A stretch of 34,280 nucleotides of DNA, from positions 1 through 34,280 of the forward strand of contig JBJHCH010000028.1 of NCBI GenBank assembly GCA_050485905.1, read 5' to 3'. The notes beneath the pieces were generated by a model, which was given only the letters and a program-made list of their open reading frames with translations, did no database searches and had not been told where the DNA came from. Position 1 is the stretch's first letter. The number at the start of each line of letters is the position of its first letter. Position numbers and translations under genes: made by a program. This DNA is from JAWLCA01 sp050485905 (GTDB taxonomy: Bacteria > Pseudomonadota > Alphaproteobacteria > Rhodobacterales > Rhodobacteraceae). Shown one piece after another: positions 17,680-25,640 of the stretch.

Positions 17680-18669
17680 GTGAGTGACGCCGCACCGGCA
17701 GCCAGACCCCGGCGGGTCTTCCTGCTCGGCGCCACCGGCACCATCGGCCGGGCCACCGCCGCCGCCCTGCTGGAGCGCGGGCATCACGTCGTCTGCCTGA
17801 TCCGCCCACCCGCCGACCGACCCCACGGCCTGCCCGCAGGCGTCGAGGTGCGATTTGGCGAGGTGACCGACCCGGCCTCGCTCTCGCGCGACGGCCTGCG
17901 GGGCGAGAGGTTCGACGCGCTGATCTCCTGCCTCGCCTCGCGCACCGGCGCGCCGGGCGACGCATGGGCGATCGACCACCGCGCCCATGCAGGCGCGCTG
18001 GCCGCCGCCCGGCAGGCGGGCATCGGGCACATGGTCCTGCTCTCCGCGATCTGCGTGCAGAAGCCCCTTCTCGCCTTCCAGCACGCCAAGCTCGCGTTCG
18101 AGGGTGAGTTGATCGCCTCCGGCCTGACATGGTCCATCGTCCGGCCCACCGCCTATTTCAAATCGCTCTCGGGCCAGATCGACCGGCTGCGCCGGGGCCG
18201 GCCCTTCCTTCTGTTCGGAGATGGCAGGCTGACCGCCTGCAAGCCGATCAGCGACCGCGACCTTGGCGCCTACCTGGCCGACTGTCTCGATGCGCCCGAC
18301 CGCTGGAACCGCATCCTGCCCATCGGCGGCCCCGGCCCGGCGATCACCCCGCGCCAGCAGGGGGAATGGCTGTTCGACCTGCTCGGCCGTCCGCCCCGGT
18401 TCCGGCAGGTGCCCGTCGCCCTGCTCGATGCGATCATCGCCGGCCTTTCCGGTCTGGGCCGCCTGTCGCCCCGGCTGGCGGCCAAGGCGGAACTGGCGCG
18501 GATCGGGCGCTACTACGCAACCGAATCCATGCTGGTCCTTGACCCCGTCACCGGCCGCTACGACGCCGACGCCACGCCTGAAACGGGGTCCGATACGCTC
18601 TACGACCACTACGCCCGCCTGATCCGGGGAGAGATCGCGGACGACCGGGGCGATCACGCAGTGTTCTGA
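17680..18669 (+). CDS. bciA: Divinyl (proto)chlorophyllide 8-vinyl reductase, BciA type
   Basis: The 329-residue protein is an atypical short-chain reductase with an N-terminal NADP site (VFLLGATGTIGRATAAAL, glycines at residues 17-23). Further conserved blocks are SAICVQKPLLAFQHAKLAFE, VRPTAYFKSLSGQ, GGPGPAITPRQQGEWLFDLL and the late RYYATESMLVLDP and GSDTLYDHYARL. These match BciA, which reduces the C8 vinyl group of divinyl protochlorophyllide or chlorophyllide during bacteriochlorophyll synthesis. The start is a GTG at 17680, 12 bases after the aminotransferase stop. No other photosynthesis gene is in the window, which fits purple bacteria where bciA lies outside the main cluster. Presence of the gene suggests a phototroph but does not prove it. 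Confidence 0.82.
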   Translation: MSDAAPAARPRRVFLLGATGTIGRATAAALLERGHHVVCLIRPPADRPHGLPAGVEVRFGEVTDPASLSRDGLRGERFDALISCLASRTGAPGDAWAIDHRAHAGALAAARQAGIGHMVLLSAICVQKPLLAFQHAKLAFEGELIASGLTWSIVRPTAYFKSLSGQIDRLRRGRPFLLFGDGRLTACKPISDRDLGAYLADCLDAPDRWNRILPIGGPGPAITPRQQGEWLFDLLGRPPRFRQVPVALLDAIIAGLSGLGRLSPRLAAKAELARIGRYYATESMLVLDPVTGRYDADATPETGSDTLYDHYARLIRGEIADDRGDHAVF

Positions 18670-18710
18670 CCGCCCTGCCCCCGCCCCCCTTGCCCGGCGG
18701 CCCGTGCTGT

Positions 18711-18742
18711 GCCAGCCTTTCCGCGTATCGTGAAAGGCTGGC
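18711..18742 (+). promoter_or_regulatory. Hairpin covering the lipoprotein ribosome-binding site
   Basis: GCCAGCCTTTC (18711-18721) and GAAAGGCTGGC (18732-18742) form a perfect 11-bp stem with a 10-base loop. The second arm contains AAAGG, the only plausible Shine-Dalgarno sequence for the ATG at 18748. The hairpin could hide the ribosome site, or could be the terminator of the bciA transcript. Confidence 0.55.
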
Positions 18743-18747
18743 CCGCC

Positions 18748-19242
18748 ATGTTCCGTATCGCCTGCTCCCTCGCGCTTCTCGCCCTGCTGTCCGCCTGCGG
18801 CCCCGGCACCGCGACCTATGCCTACCGCGCCAATACCTCTCCCGCGCAGGCCGACCGCGACAACTTCCAGTGCGAGGTCGAGGCGACGCGCACCATCCCC
18901 GTCGCCACCCAGGTCCGCTATGAGCCCGGCTACTGGACCCCGTCGCGGCGGGTCTGCGACAGCGCGGGCGAAAACTGCCGCATCCTGCGCGGCGACTACA
19001 TCCCCGGCTATACCTACACCGTGGATAGGAACGAGGGGCTGCGGCGGGAATATTTCGCCCGCTGCATCGCCGGTCGCGGCTATGCGCTGTCGGTGGTGGA
19101 ACGCTGCCCGCGGGGAACCGAGGCGCGGGGCGATCTCGCCCAGGCGCTGGTCGCCCGCCTGCGCCCGGCGCGCGACGGCGCCTGCGCCATCGCCATTTCC
19201 GACCGCAGCAGCAACCTGATCTACGCCGAGGAACGCGGCTGA
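18748..19242 (+). CDS. Small lipoprotein of unknown function
   Basis: This 164-residue protein starts with a lipoprotein signal peptide (MFRIACSLALLALLSAC, lipobox LSAC, lipidated Cys17). It is followed by CGPGTATYAYRANTSPAQAD and a soluble domain with several cysteines (RRVCDSAGENCRILRG, REYFARCIAGRGYAL, ERCPRG). The cysteine pattern suggests disulfides in the periplasm. I do not recognise a named family. The ATG at 18748 is chosen because it begins the signal peptide; an upstream in-frame ATG at 18709 would precede it with a useless tail. Its stop directly abuts the stop of the convergent DUF6455 gene. Confidence 0.8.
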   Translation: MFRIACSLALLALLSACGPGTATYAYRANTSPAQADRDNFQCEVEATRTIPVATQVRYEPGYWTPSRRVCDSAGENCRILRGDYIPGYTYTVDRNEGLRREYFARCIAGRGYALSVVERCPRGTEARGDLAQALVARLRPARDGACAIAISDRSSNLIYAEERG

Positions 19243-19500
19243 TCAGCCCTCGGCCAGCCGCGTCAGCAGGTCGCCGTTGCGGCAATAGTCCGGCGGTGCC
19301 TCGGCACCCGCGGCATTGGCCTTCAGCCAGCCGGTGCAGGCGTCGATCTCACGGCAGTCGCAGCAGCGGTGGACCGCCGCGCGCAGTTCCGCCCCTGTCA
19401 GCCCGCCCTCGGCCAGTGCGGCGCCCAGATCGGCGCCCAGCGTGTCGCTCATCCAGCTGACCAGCCGAAGATGCGTGTCGAAATCTGCCGTGTCGATCAT
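19243..19500 (-). CDS. DUF6455 family small protein
   Basis: This 85-residue cytosolic protein begins MIDTADFDTHLRLVSWMSDT and contains the cysteine-rich stretch HRCCDCREIDACTGWL followed by PDYCRNGDLL. This matches the small DUF6455 proteins frequent in Rhodobacterales, whose function is not known to me. The four to five clustered cysteines could bind a metal or a cluster, but this is inference. The ATG at 19500 follows GGAGG; the open frame to 19566 is not needed. The operator-like repeat array at 19579-19658 lies 79 bases upstream of its start and may control it. Confidence 0.75.
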   Translation of the reverse strand: MIDTADFDTHLRLVSWMSDTLGADLGAALAEGGLTGAELRAAVHRCCDCREIDACTGWLKANAAGAEAPPDYCRNGDLLTRLAEG

Positions 19501-19578
19501 CCCCGGATCCTCCCCTGTGGCCGACGCTAGGGGGCGAGGTGCGGGTGCGACCATGATCCAGATCAAGCCGGGGCGGCC

Positions 19579-19658
19579 ATACCGTTTCAGGTATATACCG
19601 TTTCAGGTATATACCGTTTCAGGTATATACCTTATCGGGTATATACCCGATAAGGTAT
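19579..19658. repeat. Five-unit 16-bp operator-like repeat array
   Basis: Five contiguous 16-base units fill 80 bases without a gap. Units 1-3 (19579, 19595, 19611) are identical: ATACCGTTTCAGGTAT. Unit 4 (19627) is ATACCTTATCGGGTAT, and unit 5 (19643) is its exact reverse complement. Every unit starts ATACC and ends GGTAT, so each is an inverted repeat and each junction makes the palindrome GGTATATACC (a GGTATATACCC variant before unit 5). This AT-rich island within GC-rich DNA lies in the leader of the DUF6455 gene and downstream of the MATE gene. It looks like a multi-site binding region for a dimeric regulator. Confidence 0.85.
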
Positions 19659-19714
19659 GGAAAATCGGGGGGCGTTTGGCCCAACCCCCTGTTTCCGCTG
19701 GGGTCGGGGCCTGG

Positions 19715-19772
19715 GTATGCATCCAACGTATGCACGTCATATGCACGCAAAACATACGTGAATCATACGTTG
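19715..19772. promoter_or_regulatory. Cluster of TATGCA/TACGT motifs
   Basis: Just beyond the array, GTATGCAT (19715-19722), CAACGTATG (19724-19732), CATATGCACG (19738-19747), CATACGTG (19753-19760) and CATACGTTG (19764-19772) crowd within 58 bases. The first and last nonamers, CAACGTATG and CATACGTTG, are exact reverse complements 31 bases apart. The cluster ends four bases from the MATE stop codon. It could be a second operator or promoter region for the DUF6455 gene. Confidence 0.4.
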
Positions 19773-19775
19773 TAC

Positions 19776-21128
19776 TCACGCCCTCGCCGGGCCGGTCCAG
19801 AACCGCCACATCAGCGCGACACCCGCGCAGACCAGCCCCAGGACAAGCCCCGCCCAGATCCCGATCCCGCCGAATCCCATATGGAAACCAAGCACATAGC
19901 TGGTCGGTATGCCGATGATCCAGTAGCTGACGGAGGCCATGATCATCGGCACCTGTGTATCCTGCACCCCGCGCAGCAGCCCTAGTGCCATGACCTGCGC
20001 CGCATCCGCGAACTGAAACAACGCCGCCACCGCCAGAAATCCGACACCAATCGCAATGATATCAAGGCGTTGCGGGTCGTCCGGCGACAGGAAGGCCCCG
20101 ATCATCGGGGCCGGTAGCAGCAGAAAAACCGCGATGGTGACGAAGCCGAAGGCGGTCGAAAGCCCGATGGCCGCCACCGCCCCTTTTCTCAACCCGATCA
20201 AGTCCTTGTGCCCCGAAGCTCGCCCCGCCCGCACGGTCGCTGCGTTCGACAGGCCCAGATGCACCATGAAGGCCATCGCAGAGATCTCGATGGCAATCCC
20301 ATGCGCCGCCAACTCCTGCGTCCCGATCCACCCCATCATCACCACCGACGCCGCAAACAACCCGCTCTCCGCCAGCCCCGTCAGTCCGATCGGCCAGCCC
20401 AGCCGGAACACCCGCCCAAAGGCCGCCCAGTCCGGCCGCCAAAGCCTTGTAAAAAGGGAATGTTTCCTGAGTTCCGGCAGCAGCGCCGCATAGACGGCCA
20501 GCACCGCGAACGTGGCGGATTGCACCACGACCGAGGCGACGGCGGCGCCCCGAACGCCCATCTCGGGCATGCCCCAGTTGCCAAAGATCAGCGCCCAGTT
20601 GACCGCCACGTTCAGCCCGACCGCCCCCACCGTCGTCCACAGCACCACCTGCGTCCGCTCCAGCGCCGCCAGATAGCTTTTCAGCACCATCACCAGCAGC
20701 GCCGGCACCATCCCGGCCCCGGCGATGCGCAGATAATCCTGTCCCAGCAAGGCGATATGCGGATCCTGCCCCAGCGCCAGCAGGATCGGCCCGGCCCACC
20801 AGAAAGCGGGATAGACCGCCACGCCGAACAGAACGGACAGCCAAAGCCCCATCCGCGTGGCCCGCCGCACCTCTGCCGTCTCGCCCGACGCCACCGCACT
20901 CGCCACCATCGGCATAACCGCCAGCGCGAATCCGGATCCCAGGATGAACACGGTGAAGAACGCGCTCGCCCCCAGCGCCACGGCCGCCAGCGCCTCGACC
21001 GAATACCAGCCCAGCATGACCGTATCGGTCAGGTGCAGGCCGAACTGCGCCATGTGGCTGCCGACCAGCGGCAGGCCCAGAACCAGCGTCGCGCGAACGT
21101 GCTGGCGATATGTCAGATTTTCGGACAT
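19776..21128 (-). CDS. MATE family multidrug/metabolite efflux transporter
   Basis: This 450-residue membrane protein has about 12 hydrophobic segments and is typical of the NorM-like branch of the MATE family. It starts RATLVLGLPLVGSHMAQFGL with TDTVMLGWYSVEALAAVALG. The second half repeats the fold (GWPIGLTGLAESGLFAASVV, AAHGIAIEISAMAFMVHLG). Such proteins export cationic compounds in exchange for sodium ions or protons across the inner membrane. The ATG at 21128 begins the conserved N-terminus. The gene follows the NicO gene on the same strand after 43 bases, so read-through is possible. The exported compound is unknown. Confidence 0.92.
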   Translation of the reverse strand: MSENLTYRQHVRATLVLGLPLVGSHMAQFGLHLTDTVMLGWYSVEALAAVALGASAFFTVFILGSGFALAVMPMVASAVASGETAEVRRATRMGLWLSVLFGVAVYPAFWWAGPILLALGQDPHIALLGQDYLRIAGAGMVPALLVMVLKSYLAALERTQVVLWTTVGAVGLNVAVNWALIFGNWGMPEMGVRGAAVASVVVQSATFAVLAVYAALLPELRKHSLFTRLWRPDWAAFGRVFRLGWPIGLTGLAESGLFAASVVMMGWIGTQELAAHGIAIEISAMAFMVHLGLSNAATVRAGRASGHKDLIGLRKGAVAAIGLSTAFGFVTIAVFLLLPAPMIGAFLSPDDPQRLDIIAIGVGFLAVAALFQFADAAQVMALGLLRGVQDTQVPMIMASVSYWIIGIPTSYVLGFHMGFGGIGIWAGLVLGLVCAGVALMWRFWTGPARA

Positions 21129-21171
21129 GACGCGCCGGCTTATCCCAGCCCGGCAGACCCGGCAAGCGCGG

Positions 21172-22104
21172 TCAGAGCGTGCGCAGCGCCAACTGGAACG
21201 CGACGAAAGCGATCACCGCGCCCGCGGCCAGTTCCAGCACCGGCAGCGCGGTGCGCAGGCCGGTGAAGCGGCCCGCGGTGCCAAGCGTACCCTCACGGGC
21301 CAGCACCGACAATGCCGCGACTGTCACCGTGACGACTGCAGTGCCCAGTGCCATCACATAGACCCCGGCAATGCCCGCCGTCTCCAGCCCCATGCGCCAG
21401 GTCAGGATCAGCAGGAACAGCGCCCCGGTGCAGGGTCGCGCGGCGATGGCGGCGACGATGGCGGCCGCCTCCCGCCATGTCGTCACGCCCGCCGCCTCGT
21501 CCAGCGTGGGGCCGTGACGATGGCCGCAATGGTCACAATGGGCGTCGTGCCCGTGGTGATGGTCATGATGGTGGTGTCCGGCGCCCGCCGCCACGGCGAC
21601 CGGGGCGCGCTGCCGCATCACCCCGCGCAGCCCGCGCCACGCCAGCCAGAGCCCGATCAGGCCGATCATCACATTGCCGACGAAGGCCATCTGCACCTCG
21701 GCCAGCGCAACGACCCGCTCGCGCGACCAGTTCAGCGCGAATACGCCGCCGTAAACCAGCACCACGGCCGTCGTCGCCTGCGCAAGGCTGGATACCAGCG
21801 CGAGGGTGGAGAGCCGCAGCATCGTGATGCGCCGGGCGACACCGTAGCCACCAATCGCCACCTTGCCGTGCCCCGGCCCCGCGGCATGGGCGACACCGTA
21901 GGTGAAGGCGACGGCCATCAATGCGGTCAGCGCGCCCGGCTCCCCGCCGCGCAGGGCACGCAGAGCACCCGCCATGGCGTTCTGCACCTCACGCTGGCGC
22001 GCGGCGGCCCAGCGGGCCAGGTCGTCGAACCCGCCCGAGAGCCAGAGCGCCGCGAGACCAAGGGCGACGGCGACGCCTGCCAGGGTCAGGATGCGGGTGG
22101 GCAT
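21172..22104 (-). CDS. NicO/RcnA-type nickel-cobalt transporter
   Basis: This 310-residue inner-membrane protein has six or seven hydrophobic segments. The signature HAAGPGHGK (residues 73-81) of the NicO/RcnA family lies at the start of a membrane helix region. A loop at about residues 177-198 holds eleven histidines plus two cysteines and is a likely metal-binding tract. Members export nickel or cobalt, or in some clusters import them. The start at 22104 overlaps the end of the DUF1007 gene by 19 bases, so they form a transporter pair, as seen in many alphaproteobacteria. Cobalt supply or detoxification would connect with the B12-dependent functions in this window, but no riboswitch or metal box was found upstream of the pair. 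Confidence 0.88.
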   Translation of the reverse strand: MPTRILTLAGVAVALGLAALWLSGGFDDLARWAAARQREVQNAMAGALRALRGGEPGALTALMAVAFTYGVAHAAGPGHGKVAIGGYGVARRITMLRLSTLALVSSLAQATTAVVLVYGGVFALNWSRERVVALAEVQMAFVGNVMIGLIGLWLAWRGLRGVMRQRAPVAVAAGAGHHHHDHHHGHDAHCDHCGHRHGPTLDEAAGVTTWREAAAIVAAIAARPCTGALFLLILTWRMGLETAGIAGVYVMALGTAVVTVTVAALSVLAREGTLGTAGRFTGLRTALPVLELAAGAVIAFVAFQLALRTL

Positions 22105-22751
22105 GTCAGCCGCACCTCCTCGGCAAAGGCTGCGCCGACGGCGGGGAAATCATCCTCTATATCGGCTTCGGCATCTGCCAGCATCTCGGCCAGCGCATCC
22201 TCCAGAAGCGCGCTCGCAGCACGCCTGTCAGGCTCGAAGATCCGCGCCTCGCAATCGCTCCGCCCCTCCAGGATCGGGTCGATGGCGATGTGGTAGGCGG
22301 TGTAATAGGTCGGGTCATAGACCTGCAGGATCAGCGGCGCGCCGTTGTCGGGCGAGAGCCGGTCATCAAAGGTGCGGAGATGCGTGGTGATGATACGACC
22401 GTCGCGCATCTCGGCCGTCCAGGCGGATGGCCCGGAAAGCCCGACACCATTCTCGCCCGACAGGGCGTAAAGGTCACCCTCGTAGCCCTCGATCCAGTTC
22501 ATGTCGAACCCGGCAAGCCTTGCCTCTTCCTCGGCGGTCAACTCGCCGCTGAAATCCTGGTCGAGGCCCAGATCGTCGAGCACGAACATCGTGTAAAGCT
22601 CGTCATAGACCCATATCACGCGGACCGCGGCAACGCGGCCGGAGTCGTCAAAGATCACCTGCAGCCCCGTGTCGACGAATATATGCGGGTGCGCGGCCAC
22701 CGGGCTGGCCGCCAGCATCCCTGCCGCCACTGCTGAGAGCATGCGTTTCAT
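22086..22751 (-). CDS. DUF1007 family periplasmic protein
   Basis: This 221-residue protein has a signal peptide ending near SPVAA, so the mature protein begins HPHIFVDTGLQVIFD; the N-terminal HPH may bind a metal. It matches DUF1007, a family usually encoded next to NicO-type nickel/cobalt transporters and thought to be the periplasmic partner. The body contains DYELYT-like acidic stretches (WVYDELYTMFVLDDLGLDQD) and VYDPTYYTAYHI. The gene heads the minus-strand operon and is divergent from parE across 169 bases (22752-22920), where the promoters of both genes should lie. No Zur-like or B12-riboswitch motif is visible there. Confidence 0.85.
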   Translation of the reverse strand: MKRMLSAVAAGMLAASPVAAHPHIFVDTGLQVIFDDSGRVAAVRVIWVYDELYTMFVLDDLGLDQDFSGELTAEEEARLAGFDMNWIEGYEGDLYALSGENGVGLSGPSAWTAEMRDGRIITTHLRTFDDRLSPDNGAPLILQVYDPTYYTAYHIAIDPILEGRSDCEARIFEPDRRAASALLEDALAEMLADAEADIEDDFPAVGAAFAEEVRLTCPPAS

Positions 22752-22920
22752 GGCCGCAGAATATCTCCCCGCCGCAACGAAGGCCAGTCACACGCCACCG
22801 CGCGCGATCAGGGCTGTCTGCGATCCCTTGCCGATGCCGCGCGCCGCGCGATGGCGGTTGCCCCGACCCCCGCTTTCCTGCTTTAATCCGCACCAACAAA
22901 CAAACGAGCACGAGCATCCC

Positions 22921-24876
22921 TTGGCAAACGATCTGCTGACCGGCGCCAGCGCCATCTATGACGCCTCATCCATCGAGGTGCTGGAGGGGCTGGAGCCCGT
23001 GCGCAAGCGCCCCGGCATGTATATCGGCGGCACCGATGAACGCGCGCTGCACCATCTGGTGGCCGAGGTGCTGGACAATTCGATGGACGAGGCGGTGGCG
23101 GGCCATGCCACGCGGATCGAGGTCGAACTGCACGGCGACTACAGCGTGACCGTCCGCGACAACGGGCGCGGTATCCCGGTCGATCCGCACCCGAAGTTTC
23201 CCGGAAAGTCAGCGTTGGAGGTGATCCTCTGCACGCTGCATTCGGGCGGCAAGTTCTCGGGCAAGTCCTACCAGACCTCGGGCGGCTTGCACGGCGTGGG
23301 CGCATCGGTCGTCAACGCGCTCTCCGATCACCTGCGGGTCGAGGTGGCACGCAACCGCGAACTGTTCGTGCAGGAGTTCAGCCGCGGCATCCCGATGGGT
23401 CCGCTGCAAAAGGTCGGCCCCGCCCCGAACCGGCGCGGCACCACTGTCACCTTCCATGCCGATGAGGAAATCTTCGGCCACCACCGCTTCAAGCCCGCGC
23501 GGCTGATGCGGATGGTCCGGTCCAAGGCCTATCTGTTCTCCGGCGTCGAGATCCGCTGGAAATCCGCCATCGCCGATGGCGACACGCCGATGGATGCGGT
23601 GTTTCACTTCCCCGGCGGGCTGGCGGACTACCTGAACGAGCAGGTCGCAGGCTCTGCCACCTATGCCGAGCGTCCCTTCGCCGGAAAGGTCGAATTCCGC
23701 GACAAGTTCCAGGTGCCCGGATCGGTCGAATGGGCGATCAACTGGACACCCGCGCGCGATGGCTTCATCCAGTCCTACTGCAACACCGTGCCCACGCCCG
23801 AGGGCGGCACGCACGAGGCCGGTTTCTGGGCGGCGATCCTGAAGGGCATCCGCGCCTATGGCGAGCTAGCCAGGAACCGCAAGGCTGACCAGATCACGCG
23901 CGAGGATCTGGTGGCGGGCGGCTGCGCGCTGGTGTCCTGCTTCATTTCCGAACCCGAATTCGTCGGCCAGACCAAGGACCGCCTCGCCACCACCGACGCG
24001 GCGAGGCTGGTCGAGGGCGGGGTTCGAGACCATTTCGACAACTGGCTGGCGAGCGACCCGAAATCCGCGGGCGCGATCCTCGACTACCTCGTCCTGCGGG
24101 CCGAGGAACGTCTGCGCCGCCGGCAGGAAAAGGAAACCGCCCGCAAGACCGCAACCAAGAAGCTGCGCCTGCCCGGCAAGCTGGTCGATTGCAGCGCCAG
24201 CAGCCGCGAGGGCACGGAGCTGTTCATCGTCGAGGGTGACAGCGCCGGCGGCTCGGCCAAGATGGCGCGCGAGCGCAAGACACAGGCGCTGCTGCCGCTC
24301 CGCGGCAAGATCCTGAACGTGCTGGGCGCAGCCAGCGCCAAGATGGGCCAGAACACCGAGATCAACGACCTCTGCCAGGCGCTCGGCACCGGCATGGGGA
24401 CGAAGTTCCGGCTGGACGATCTGCGCTACGACAAGATCATCATCATGACCGATGCCGATGTGGATGGCGCGCACATTGCGGCGCTGCTGATGACCTTCTT
24501 CTTCACCCAGATGCGCCCGCTGATCGACCGCGGGCATCTCTACCTCGCCTGCCCACCGCTGTTCCGACTGACCCAGGGCGCGCACCGGGTCTATGCGCTG
24601 GACGAGGCGGAAAAGGAGATCTGGCTGCAGAAGGGCCTCGGCGGGCGCGGCAAGATCGATGTCAGCCGCTTCAAGGGCCTGGGCGAGATGGATGCCAAGG
24701 ATCTGCGCGAAACCACGATGGACCCGGCCACACGCAAACTGATCCGGGTCAGCGTGGACGAGGATGCGCCCGGCGAGACCGGCGATCTGGTGGAGCGTCT
24801 GATGGGTAAGAAGCCCGAACTGCGCTTCCAGTACATTCAGGAAAACGCCCGGTTCGTCGAGGAACTGGACGTCTGA
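22921..24876 (+). CDS. parE: DNA topoisomerase IV subunit B (ParE)
   Basis: The 651-residue protein is the ATPase and TOPRIM subunit of topoisomerase IV, which unlinks daughter chromosomes. The GHKL ATPase shows EVLDNSMDEA, DNGRGIPV and GGLHGVGASVVNALS. The TOPRIM domain shows EGDSAGGSAK from residue 438 and DADVDGAHI from residue 511. The length and the C-terminus (ELRFQYIQENARFVEELDV) fit ParE and not the longer GyrB. The start is probably a TTG at 22921: the conserved N-terminus (ANDLLTGASAIYDASSIEVL) follows at once and no ATG lies nearby. The longer open frame to 22669 overlaps the divergent DUF1007 gene and is not used. Confidence 0.95.
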   Translation: MANDLLTGASAIYDASSIEVLEGLEPVRKRPGMYIGGTDERALHHLVAEVLDNSMDEAVAGHATRIEVELHGDYSVTVRDNGRGIPVDPHPKFPGKSALEVILCTLHSGGKFSGKSYQTSGGLHGVGASVVNALSDHLRVEVARNRELFVQEFSRGIPMGPLQKVGPAPNRRGTTVTFHADEEIFGHHRFKPARLMRMVRSKAYLFSGVEIRWKSAIADGDTPMDAVFHFPGGLADYLNEQVAGSATYAERPFAGKVEFRDKFQVPGSVEWAINWTPARDGFIQSYCNTVPTPEGGTHEAGFWAAILKGIRAYGELARNRKADQITREDLVAGGCALVSCFISEPEFVGQTKDRLATTDAARLVEGGVRDHFDNWLASDPKSAGAILDYLVLRAEERLRRRQEKETARKTATKKLRLPGKLVDCSASSREGTELFIVEGDSAGGSAKMARERKTQALLPLRGKILNVLGAASAKMGQNTEINDLCQALGTGMGTKFRLDDLRYDKIIIMTDADVDGAHIAALLMTFFFTQMRPLIDRGHLYLACPPLFRLTQGAHRVYALDEAEKEIWLQKGLGGRGKIDVSRFKGLGEMDAKDLRETTMDPATRKLIRVSVDEDAPGETGDLVERLMGKKPELRFQYIQENARFVEELDV

Positions 24877-24934
24877 CGCCCCCCTCACGCCATCGTCAGG
24901 CCGCCGGTGCGGGTATCCGTGCGATGGTCGGCCG

Positions 24935-25636
24935 ATGCGCTGGTTCCTCGCATTCTGCCTCGCCGCCGTTCCGGCCTTCGCCGATGAGATCGATCTGGAG
25001 CTTGTGCTTCTGGCAGATGCCTCACGCTCCATCGACCAGCAGGAACTGATCTTCCAGCGTCAGGGCTACGCGACCGCAATCACCGATCCCACGGTGCTGA
25101 ACGCCATTGCCAGCACGCTCACGGGGTCCATCGCCGTCACCTATGTCGAATGGGCGACCAATCAGGCCACGGTCGTGGACTGGACGATCATCGACGGCCC
25201 CGACAGCGCGCAGGCCTTTGCCGAGGCGCTGATGATCCCGCCGAGGCAGGCATTCGGGCGCAACGCCATCGGGTCGGCGCTGCTGGAGGGCAAGCGGCTG
25301 ATCGAGACGAACGGGATCGACGGCCTGCGCGCGGTGATCGATTTTTCCGGCGACAGCGCCAACAGCTTCACCGGGCCGACCATCGCCGAGGCCCGGGCCG
25401 AGGTGCTGGCCGCCGGCATCACCATAAACGGCCTGCCGATCCTGTGCCCCGCTTGCGGCGGCTGGGCGCATCGCGATCTGGAAACCGCCTATCGCGATCA
25501 GATCATCGGCGGCCCCGGCGCCTTTGTCGTCGCGGCCGAGGGCTGGGAGGGCTTCATCGAGGCCGTGCGCCGCAAGCTGGTGCTTGAGATATCGGGCCTC
25601 ACGCCGGAGACGGATCACGCCGCGGCGCGGCCCTGA
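24935..25636 (+). CDS. DUF1194 (von Willebrand A-like) secreted protein
   Basis: This 233-residue protein has a signal peptide (MRWFLAFCLAAVPAFA). The mature protein begins DEIDLELVLLADASRSIDQQ, where DASRS is the MIDAS-type DxSxS metal motif of von Willebrand factor A folds. Further blocks are VTYVEWATNQATVVDWTIID and VIDFSGDSANSFTGP. This matches DUF1194, a family of putative periplasmic proteins common in Rhodobacterales; the role is unknown. The gene starts 58 bases after parE and could be read with it. Its stop is four bases from the end of the convergent AlkD-like gene. Confidence 0.85.
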   Translation: MRWFLAFCLAAVPAFADEIDLELVLLADASRSIDQQELIFQRQGYATAITDPTVLNAIASTLTGSIAVTYVEWATNQATVVDWTIIDGPDSAQAFAEALMIPPRQAFGRNAIGSALLEGKRLIETNGIDGLRAVIDFSGDSANSFTGPTIAEARAEVLAAGITINGLPILCPACGGWAHRDLETAYRDQIIGGPGAFVVAAEGWEGFIEAVRRKLVLEISGLTPETDHAAARP

Positions 25637-25640
25637 CCCG

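Noticed and set aside
16447..18657. A 736-codon minus-strand frame across the aminotransferase and bciA genes
   Set aside because: It is an antisense shadow of two clearly conserved plus-strand genes; its composition (Gly, Ala, Arg, Gln, Asp rich) is typical of antisense translation.
19579..19658. CRISPR array
   Set aside because: The 16-base units are contiguous and have no unique spacers; no cas genes are present.
22752..22920. Zur or riboswitch control of the DUF1007-NicO operon
   Set aside because: No palindromic TGTTAT-type box and no B12-box elements are visible in this divergent region.
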